Assembly (NCBI GenBank): GCA_013397865.1
Contig: VZTI01002051.1
Location: 63,740-127,739, forward strand
Direction: 5' to 3'
From: Struthidea cinerea
Taxonomy: Eukaryota > Chordata > Aves > Passeriformes > Corcoracidae
Length of the DNA: 64,000 nucleotides
The stretch's first letter is position 1; every line of letters starts with the position of its first letter. A program made the position numbers and the translations under genes. This document shows positions 55,966-64,000 of this stretch, piece by piece. A model generated the notes under the pieces. That model was not told the DNA's origin, searched no databases, and saw only the letters and a list, made by a program, of their open reading frames with translations.

Positions 55966-58063
55966 GCCTCTAATTTTTTTCTACTTTGTAAATCTTTCAC
56001 TTCTCTCATTATGTTGAATCTACAGCAGTATGCTTCTTGGAAAGAAACTGGTTTACAGCTACAGGGGAAACTGATTTGAGGATGTACCCTCTTTGTATGA
56101 TGCAAAAAATAGGATAAGAAAGCAACTGGAGTAATGAATCTGTTATTGCACTCCTTGTCCACAAGAGAATAGAACTAACACAATTTTCCCACAACTGTTG
56201 GGAGAAAAAGAGTTAAAAAAGAAACAGACGTTTTCTCAAAATACAGTTGGTTAATGAAAAGAAAGCAATAAAAATACATAAAAAGGACATTGTGCTGCTT
56301 GAAAATCAAGAGCTTCCCTCTTTTTCTTCCTTTTGGACAAGGGCTTACTTCTTTTCACCAGTGATTAAGTGACAGTGGTCCTTCTGACAAATTCTTACAG
56401 GCAGTGGATTAAGGAATGCATTAGTACTTTTACAAATTGGTCAGAGGGGAAAGGAGCACTGGATAGGGATGAGTGGTAACAGAAGAACAGTCATTTGGCC
56501 TTGCTGGATATTTGGTAATAATGAAGAGTGTATTTAAACATTGACACTGCAAAATTTTGATGTGCTCTGTCATTGAGGCAGTAAATTATTTAAATATGGT
56601 GTCTGTACTGAATGAGTGTTTTCCCACTTGGCTTCAATTGAAGACACTTTTCCCATATTCTGAATTTCTATGGCATCTCAAGACTGTTTGTTTAGATGAA
56701 TTTGCAAATACTTCATACAGAAATTCTTCTAGACTTTGGGGAAAATTATATCAGTATGAGTAACTCTGTTCCAAACCTTTTTTCCAAGAAACACATAAAA
56801 TTGTTGCAGAAAAAAAAGCCAGAACAAGTTAGCAGTCCCACACAGAGAAACTGAACCACATAGTGAGAGCGTAATGATACAGTTCTTTATTTACAGGAAT
56901 CAAAAGAGTTTTATTTACTCTAAACTAACTGTAATAGGCCTGTTCCAAGAGCCCAACAACTTCTTCCTAGATATCTGCAGTGTTCCTGTTACCTGGTTTC
57001 ACAACAATATAAACACATATTTTTCATCCTTTTGCCCTTGACACAGAGTCTTAGTACACAGAGATATTGTTACATGAGATATTTGGTTTGTTCTAAGACT
57101 ATGAGAGAAATAAAAACTGTTTCAGGAAAAAAAAAAAACACACTTTTTTTCCTAGATCCTCCTTTAATGTGTGGTTTTTTTGTACAACTCTTTATGCACT
57201 CCTTTTATATTATGTAACTACAATCAAGTATTTTGACAAGTTGTGCATAACTGGAATTTATCATTTTCCTCCTACTATAGCACAAAAGTTTCTACTTTCT
57301 CTGTTCAAGGAGATAAGGCAGTTTTCACAGCCTAAGGCTAGTGCTATTTGTATAAAGCAGTATGTCCTTGTCATTTGGACACAGTCTCTGTAGCTGTAAG
57401 GCTACTAACAGGTACAAGGAATTTTTCTTTACTACGGTGGAATCTCGGAGAGATTCCTAGCATGGCAAAAAGAATGTTCTGAGTGGGACCATAAAACCAC
57501 TTGCTGAGAAACCTGCTGCAGCTGAGTGGTTTTTCCAGATGTTCATTCTAAAATCTGATCAAGAGTATTTTGGTTTACCTGTGATTGTGGCGAGATGTGC
57601 ACACAGTTGTAGAAGTTAAACAAAAATGCCTGTCATAATTACATTTTATCAACAGTGAGACATGTGAACACTCCACGAAGATAGCCTTTTAAGTCACAGT
57701 ATGTGTGATTTTCTCAGTAAGATATTAAAAAAAAAAAAAATTGTAGGAAAATGGATGTTATTTCTGTGCTGAATAAGAGCTAACGTGGTTATAATTAATA
57801 GAAACTGTCAATATTGACTAAATATATCAATCACTTCAATTTTAGGCCATCAGTTAAGGCTCTAAGTATGAACATTCTCATTTACAGAAAAAAATCTTAA
57901 TTTGAACCTCTGATGATTTTTTTGAAATGGTAGTTCTAAGAGAAACAGAAAATCTTGGTTCTGCAATTCTGTTGCTCCAAACTTCAAGCTTACAGTAGGC
58001 TGAAGAGCAAAAGGATGCTCAGAAAATTCAGGGATGATGTCCAGGGTCTGAATCTCACAGTAG

Positions 58064-59775
58064 ATCATAGAATCAAAAAATGGTTTGGGTTGGAAGATCA
58101 TCTGCTTCCAAACCCCTTGCCATGGGCAAGGTCACCTTTTGCCAGACCAGGTTGCTCAGAGCTCCATCCAACCCGGCCTTGAAACACTTCCAGGGATGGG
58201 ACATCCACCACTTTCCTGGGCAACCTGTTCCAGCGCCTTACCACCCTCACAGTAAAGACCTCCTCCCAATACCTAATGTAAACCTACTCTCTTTCAGTTG
58301 GAAGCCATTCCCCTTTGTCCTACATGCACTTGTAAAAAGTGTCTCTCCGTCTTCTTTGTTGGTTCCCTTCAGATACTGGAAAGACACAATTAGGTCGCCT
58401 CAAAGCCTTCTGTTTTACAGGCTAAATTCTCCTAACTCTCTCAGTCTTTCCACATAGGAGAGGTGCTCCATCCTTTTGATCATGCTTGTGGCCTCCTCTG
58501 GACTTGCTCCTGTGCTGGGACCCCAGAGCTGGATGCAGCACTGCAGGTGGGGTCTCAGCAGAGCAGAGCAGAGGGGCAGAATCCCCTCCCTGGCCCTGCT
58601 GGCCGCGCTGCTTTGGATGCAGCCCAGGACACGTTTGGCTCTCTGGGCTGTGAGTGCTCATGGCTGGGTCATGTCCAGCCTCTCACCCACCAGCACCCCC
58701 AAGTCCTTCTGGGCAGGGCTGCTCTTAATCTGTTCATCCCCCAGTCTGTGTTGATACCAGGGATTACCTCAAATCAGATGCAGCACCAGCACTTGGTCTA
58801 TTAAATCTCATGGAGTTCCCACAGGCTGCATGTTCCCAGCTTGTCCAGGTCCCTCTGGATGGCATCCCATCCTTCAGATGTGCAGCACCACTCAGCCTGC
58901 AAATTTGCTGAGGGTGCACTCGATCCCTTTGTCTATGTCACTGATGAAGACATTAAATAACACTGGTCCCAGTACAGACCCCTGAGGGGACCACTTGTCA
59001 CTGGTGTCCATGGGGACTCTGGGCCATTGACCATGACCCTCTGGATGTGGCCGTCCAATCAATTTCTTATCCATCTAGCAGTCCACTCCTCAAATCCATC
59101 TCTCTCCAATTTAGAGAGAAGGATGTTGTGAGGGACCATGTCAAAGGCTTTACAGAAGTTCAGGACATCCACAGCCCTTTCCTTGTCTGCTGATGCTGTC
59201 AGTCCACCATGGAAGGCCACTGGGTTGGTCAGGCAGGGCTTGGTGAAGCTCTGCTGGTTGTCTCAAATAACCTCCCTGTCCTGCATGTGCCTTAGCACAG
59301 CTTCTAGGAGGATCTGTTCTGTGATCTTCCCAGGCACAGAAGTGACCCTGACAGGTCAGTAGTTCCCAGGGTACTCCTATCTATCCTTTTTAAAGATGGG
59401 TACTATCTATCCCCTTTTCCAGTCAACTGGGACTTCACTTGACTGCCATGACTTTTCAAATATCATGGAGAGTGTCTTGGCAACTACATCAGCCATTTCC
59501 CTCAGGACTCTGTGATGTATCCCATCAGGTCCCATAGACTTATATATGTTAGGGTTCCTTAGGTGGTCACAAACCTGATCTTCCCTTGCAATGGACTTTG
59601 CAATCCCAGTCCCCATCCATCTGTCCATCTCTCAAGAGGTGTGGAAAGAGAGAAATGAAGACTGTGGCAAAAAATTTGTTGAGTACCTCAGCTTTCTTTT
59701 AATCTGTTTTTACCAGTTTATTTTTAACATTGTTTATCAGAGGGTGCACACCTTCTTTGACCTTCCTTTTCTGGT
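58064..59775 (-). mobile_element. CR1 LINE, 1.7 kb antisense copy with degraded reverse transcriptase
   Basis: This is the longest mobile element in the window. Antisense to PDE4D, it begins at the tail 'tcatagaatcaaaaaatggt' and runs through the whole CR1 3' half into ORF2. On the minus strand, frames at 59407-59628 and 58892-59074 translate to reverse-transcriptase segments (SMGPDGIHHRVLREMADVV and GPVLFNVFISDIDKGIECTL), separated by stops and frame changes. The FADD catalytic motif expected after LSKFA is broken (FAG then stop). The 5' half is missing. The copy is inactive. Confidence 0.93.
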
Positions 59776-62184
59776 TAGATCTTCAGTTCCTTTAGAATAG
59801 CCTGGAGGTTTTCAGAGCTTCTTCCAGCAGCCTACAGTTCCAAAAGACAGTACACATGCCAAGACTATCTGGATCACATCACTGCTCAACAGAGTGCTTG
59901 TCTTGCCTCCAAGACACTCCCATTTTAAGGCAACACAGTGGTCAAAGCCCTTCGCTGTGTGCTTGCTGAGTCAACTCTTTTCCAGTCTCTTTGCATCACT
60001 TAGATGATCTCAACTGATCAGACAATAATGAAGAATCTGTACTTATTTTTTGATTCTGCTGTTCTGAAAATCATTAAAATACTGAGAAGATTAGTACAAA
60101 TACACTTGAGTGTTTTTCTACTTGGGTAGAAAAGTGTGGTATTGCTTTTTGTTCTCCAGGAATAGCAGAACAACTTATATGAAAATCATTACAAACCATT
60201 ACATAAAGTGGACACTCTACATAAGTATTGCCATATAGTAATTTTTTCCCTTCAAAATTTTTGAACAGAAATTGTTCCCAAATAACGATGTGAATTAAAG
60301 TGCAGCCATCTATGGTGTTGTGTTAGGCGCTGTGCTAAGAATCAAGTATTTTATAAACACAGACAGTAGAACACTCTTTTAAAAAATGGCTGTGCAGTGC
60401 CAAATGATTATGGTAGAGCTTTTTCTTTTTGCTAGCCTTTCATTTGTTGGTTTGTTCTTTTTTTTTCTATGTACCATACTGAAAGCTACGTATATAGGAA
60501 TTGCTTGTAATCTGTAAACTGAAAAGAGAACACTTGCTGTCACTTCCTTTTTTCTAAAAGCATATACAAAATAACATGCAAATTCTTAAAGCAGCTGGTG
60601 TTAAAATGTACTTCTCTTCCTCATATTAAAACTTAATGGGCCATAAATAACCTTTGGCATTTCAAGACACCTCTCATTTACAGAAGTTAATCTGTTTTAG
60701 GACTTCATCATCTGGGTGGGGAAGCTTGATCATGTCTCTGAAACAAAATAACTGATTAGTAGATCAGTCCTGGAGCTAATTACAGGGTGCTATCTTAGAG
60801 GTAACAGAGAAGTCAGAAAGAGTGTTGTGAGGCTCTCAAAGCTGCACAGCTGATAATTATTCTTTTATTCTTAGCTTAGTGGCACTGGAGTGTTATACTT
60901 GAAAAGCTGTTAACCTCAACATTTTCCGCCACATTGTATAACAACAAAAGTGTGGGCCAAATTTAGAGCTTTGGTACTGTTCAGAAAAAAGCTTTCCTAC
61001 GGTTGTTCTGCCCTTCAGAACTGCAGGTGTGCTTGTTTGATGGGTACTTTGCCATCATTTAGGAAACCTTTTATTTCCATTTAAGATTGGTCTGACAGCT
61101 CTGAGTTCTGAGAATTGTCAGGAGGTGCCAAGTCCAGCAAGTCTTAAGCCTAGCATTGGCCATCAGAATTTTACTTAGTCTGAGTGGTCAGTTGGGTCCC
61201 CACGGCAGTCACAGACTCTTGAAGTGTGGCAGTCTGAAGTGGGAGATCGTGAGAAGCATCCTAAGGGTGAGGAACTTCCTTGTGAGTGATGGATTCTGCT
61301 TTCTAATATGCTTTGAGATGTACTAGGAAGGTGAATAGTAGATAAATATTCCTGAATGCAAGGTGCCATTGGTAATATATATATTTTTGCTAAATAAATA
61401 GCAAACTGAGCATTTTATTAGTTTTACCTAAATATTGTATCCCTTGAATTTATTTTGTTGTTTTCATACTTCTTGGGGAAAAAAGTCATCTGCATACTTT
61501 CTTAAGTATTAGAAGGGATGGTCTTTTCAAGAAAAACATGGTTCCTAGTATCTTATTTTCAAGAATTGCTTTTGGGCAGGCTGCAGGCTAGCTGAAAAAT
61601 AACACCGTACAAATTTGTTTCACTGTGTTCAAGAACTAGTGAGCTGTGATATCTGTTGTACTATAGAACATCATGGATTCTCTTTTGATAGATAAACAGG
61701 CTGGAAATCCTGACTTTATTGGCCAGGAAATTCCTTTGGATGAGATAGCATTTATAGTAAGTATGCATCTGAAAGACAGTGTTTACAACTTAATGGGGAT
61801 GTTTTTTGTTGAGTGTTGGTTAATGGGTCTACTGAAGTGGCAAGCACTGCAAAATTTTCTTTGAATGTTTCTGCCAATTAATCTTAATTCAAACTTCTTG
61901 CATTACCTTTTTCCAGATGTAAGTGAACATTATTCAAAATCGTGGGATGTTTTTGCAATAGCCACAAGTATGTGAAGTTTAAAAGTTGTGAGGGTACTTG
62001 AAGTTTCTGAGCATGTGCTCAGAAACATAAAAAGATACAAGTCTAGTATGCAGGATGTTGTACAGTAATGCACTGAGCTATTTGGCAGTAGTCCATGCTG
62101 GCGTGTTTTATTTGAAAAGGAGTTTTAGTTAATTTGTTTTCCTGATTTTCTGCTTGTCTGACACTTTGAATATAAGATTACTTT

Positions 62185-62244
62185 GATGTGAAACAAGTTA
62201 AGGGAGATGCTATAGATGTGAAACTAGTCAAGGGAGATGTTATA
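62185..62244. repeat. 30-bp tandem duplication
   Basis: Two 30-base units beginning GATGTGAAAC and ending GATRYTATA lie head to tail with three mismatches. The start of a third unit (GATGTC) follows. It lies about 700 bases before the internal promoter region. Confidence 0.9.
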
Positions 62245-62891
62245 GATGTCCATAACAAGCCCACCAAAGAAACATTTCTCTACCTTGGAGTCATGTTTAC
62301 ATGTAGCTGATCTAGATGTGTCCACACCAGCAGTTTCAAAACTTGATGTTTCAGATACACAGCTTGGAAGGCAGGATACCTGGGCTAAAACTCACTCAGC
62401 TCTGAGTTCAAGGTGGAGAAGCATTCTTGTGTTCAGATCTACACTGGAATAAAAAAGAGCTGGGCTTGGTAGGCGGGGCTTGCACTCTGCATGTAGGATT
62501 ATTTTTCTGAAATTATTTGCATAGTGACAGATTTCCTGTTATTGGGTAGTTGTTGAAAAAGGCTGTATCTTCCTGTCTGTAACTGAAACTTCTGCAAGAC
62601 AGTTCCAGCTGAATATTTAGCAATTTTGGTTAAACCGTGGTTTTCCATACCATTATTGGGTTCATTGCCCATATTGTGTTCCTGTGACCAGTTTCAAAAC
62701 TTTTTCATCGGTTCTTTTGTGCTTACAGCCAACATGCAATACTTTGTGCCGGCTCTAGCACACACACACAGACTCTGGGTTAGAACAAACACGACTGCAG
62801 TTATTTGAGCACTCCTTTGACAGCTGGTGCTTCGGCGGGCCATCGCTGTTCGGAGCACTCACATGTGCTCTTACACCTTTCCCCACGCTTC

Positions 62892-62897
62892 TATAAA
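62892..62897 (+). promoter_or_regulatory. PDE4D: TATA box candidate for the internal PDE4D promoter
   Basis: TATAAAGG lies at the upstream edge of the CpG-rich region, about 390 bases before the PDE4D1 start codon. If used, transcription would begin near 62920-62925. The mammalian promoter for the short forms D1 and D2 is known to be cAMP-inducible and internal to the gene. The box itself is only a sequence match. Confidence 0.45.
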
Positions 62898-62986
62898 GGT
62901 TAACCCGTTAATTACTGATGCTGCCGCGGTGGATAGGTAAGAGAAGGGCCGGGAGGACGGCTCGGCACGGCTGCCGGCGGGGTGTG

Positions 62987-63036
62987 GGTGGGTGTGGGTG
63001 CCCTCAGCNNNNNNGGTGGGTGTGGGTGCCCTCAGC
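62987..63036. repeat. 22-bp direct repeat flanking a 6-N assembly gap
   Basis: The same 22 bases, starting GGTGGGTGTGGGTG and ending CCCTCAGC, occur at 62987-63008 and 63015-63036. They are separated only by NNNNNN (63009-63014). Either the gap joins two overlapping contig ends counted twice, or a tandem repeat of this unit was collapsed. Confidence 0.9.
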
Positions 63037-63282
63037 AGCCGTGCCCCCGCGCTGTCCGTGCCCCCGCGCCGTCCTTGCCCCGCCGCCGTGCCGGGGCGCG
63101 GTGCCGAGCCGGACGCCTCCCTCGAGGGGGCGGCGCTGCGGGCGGCAGTGGCCCCAGGGCGGGCGGCGGAGCCGAGGCAAGGGGCGAGCCCGGCACGACC
63201 AAAGTTTCTTGCCCGCGCCGCGCCGGTGTCTCCGCAGAGCGCGGCCCCGCGGAGGGCCATAGCCGCCTCCCGCGCCCGCAGA

Positions 63283-63400
63283 ATGAGGGAGCAGCTTCCA
63301 TGTCCGGGCGCTGGGCAGCGGAGGATGGGCGCGCTGGCGCTCCCCGTGAGCCCTGTGAAACGCTTGCGAACTGAGCGCGCTTTCCCCTGTCTTTTCGCAG
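63283..63400 (+). CDS. PDE4D: PDE4D1-type short isoform, unique N-terminal coding segment
   Basis: From the ATG at 63283 a frame of 39 codons plus one base runs directly, without a splice, into the UCR2 exon. It begins MREQLPCPGAGQRRMG and ends PVKRLRTERAFPCLFA before EEAYQKL. Mammalian PDE4D1 as I recall it starts MKEQ and ends with nearly the same VKRLRT..PFPCLFA, so the ends are conserved and the middle has diverged. The start has A at -3, but the frame is open upstream as well, so the choice rests on homology to the known N-terminus. The product lacks UCR1 and keeps all of UCR2. The last bases (cttttcgcag) double as the polypyrimidine tract and acceptor used by the long isoforms, so this segment is exon in one transcript and intron in the others. 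Confidence 0.88.
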
Positions 63401-63513
63401 AGGAGGCCTACCAAAAACTGGCTAGCGAGACCATGGAGGAGCTGGACTGGTGCCTGGACCAGCTGGAGACCCTGCAGACCAGGCACTCCGTCAGCGAAAT
63501 GGCCTCGAACAAG
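63401..63513 (+). CDS. PDE4D: PDE4D coding exon: start of UCR2 (113 bp)
   Basis: The first two bases AG complete the Glu codon left open by the exon ending at 25122 (or by the PDE4D1 segment). There follow 37 codons: EAYQKLASETMEELDWCLDQ, then LETLQTRHSVSEMASNK. The donor GTAGGA begins at 63514. This is the N-terminal half of UCR2, the region that folds over the catalytic pocket and mediates long-form dimer regulation. The Met of MASNK (63499-63501) corresponds to the start of the still shorter PDE4D2 in mammals. One change from human as I recall it: SETM for SETL. Confidence 0.97.
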
Positions 63514-64000
63514 GTAGGAGCCCGGGGGCTCGGCCCCGCAGCCCCGCTCCCCGATGCGGGCCGGGGGTCGCGGCAGCCGGGGCTGCGCAGGGTCAGGGGC
63601 GGCCGGAGGGGCCAGGGCGCTGGAGCAGCGCCGGGCGGAGAAACTTGACGTGGGAAAGCAGTGTCCGCACGCGGGTTTGGGAGCGGGAGCGGCTTCCGCT
63701 GTGGTTTTTTGCACCATTCTTTTAAATTTCAGCGCAAGTTGTGGAAGTGATGCAGGTCTTGTAAAGCTACACTGTTTTCTTGTGTGTCTCAGTTTAAAAA
63801 CAAAAAGAGGTTGTTCACGGCTGCTGGCAATAATCTCTTCAGTTGCTCCTTCTTTTCACAGAACCCCTTACAGAGTTAGGGATCTTTCCTAGAAACGGTA
63901 TAGAAAGCAGCATGAAAGGTGATAAAGATAGTTCTTGAGCCCAGGGGAGCGGTATGGTGGATTGTATTTGTAAACAATGATGATGACAGCTCTCATAACG
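63514..64000 (+). other. PDE4D: start of next PDE4D intron
   Basis: The intron begins GTAGGAGCC and runs past the window end. The first 140 bases are still CpG-rich promoter-like sequence and include TGACGTGG at 63646. After about 63700 it is ordinary AT-rich sequence. The UCR2 remainder and the catalytic exons lie beyond the window. Confidence 0.9.

Larger units (their letters stand above)
25123..63400 (+). other. PDE4D: large PDE4D intron separating UCR1 from UCR2 (38.3 kb)
   Basis: The donor is GTAAGA and the acceptor is ctgtcttttcgcag. This intron carries six of the eight CR1 copies, all three LTR-like elements and both CpG islands of the window, and its 3' end contains the promoter and N-terminal coding segment of the short isoform. 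Outside the separately listed elements (for example 32070-40200, 41700-46070 and 59780-62180) it is AT-rich sequence in which I recognise no gene. Confidence 0.9.
62920..63650 (+). promoter_or_regulatory. PDE4D: CpG-rich internal promoter region of short PDE4D isoforms
   Basis: About 730 bases are very GC- and CpG-rich, with several GGGCGG-type Sp1 boxes (for example gggcgggcggcgg near 63158). They span the PDE4D1 start codon and the first UCR2 exon. The position and the downstream PDE4D1-type N-terminus identify it as the intragenic promoter that yields isoforms lacking UCR1. A CRE half-site TGACGTGG follows at 63646-63653, inside the next intron. A six-base assembly gap lies within it at 63009-63014. 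Confidence 0.75.

Noticed and set aside
62871..63717. Several long overlapping ORFs on both strands around the internal promoter, including 218 and 237 codons
   Set aside because: They cross the N gap and CpG-rich DNA. Only the part from 63283 that matches PDE4D1 and the UCR2 exon is supported.

Overview
The window is vertebrate nuclear DNA, almost certainly from a bird. It holds five coding exons of one gene, PDE4D (cAMP-specific 3',5'-cyclic phosphodiesterase 4D), all on the + strand, inside long introns. The bird assignment rests on many CR1-type LINE fragments (3' tails of the TCTATGATTC type, degraded CR1 reverse transcriptase) and avian-style solo LTRs. PDE4D is Z-linked in chicken, so a Z-chromosome origin is likely, but that is knowledge of synteny and cannot be read here.

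Layout. 1-8181 is upstream intron with one CR1. 8182-8373, 21963-21999, 24179-24252 and 25073-25122 are four exons encoding the upstream conserved region 1 (UCR1) with the PKA site RRES, then the inter-UCR linker. Their 192, 37, 74 and 50 bp lengths and phases join without a break. A 38.3 kb intron (25123-63400) follows. It holds three solo LTR-like elements, six of the window's eight CR1 fragments, an isolated CpG island (about 39750-40165), two perfect palindromes, a G-quadruplex motif and short tandem repeats. 63401-63513 is the first UCR2 exon. Directly upstream is a CpG-rich internal promoter region and, reading straight into that exon, the N-terminal coding segment of the short isoform PDE4D1 (ATG at 63283). 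63514-64000 is the start of the next intron.

How it works together. Long isoforms splice UCR1 to UCR2. UCR1 phosphorylation by PKA activates the enzyme, and the UCR1-UCR2 module sets dimerisation and inhibitor response. The internal promoter makes a short form that lacks UCR1. The catalytic domain and the isoform-specific long-form first exons lie outside the window.

I found no second protein-coding gene and no undescribed multi-gene system. The points most worth testing are the CpG island in mid-intron, a possible unannotated alternative first exon at 62918-62936 that would join UCR2 in frame, a young-looking solo LTR with an E-box/CRE/AP-1 cluster, and two perfect palindromes. Nearly all other open reading frames are chance frames in introns or lie within repeats.
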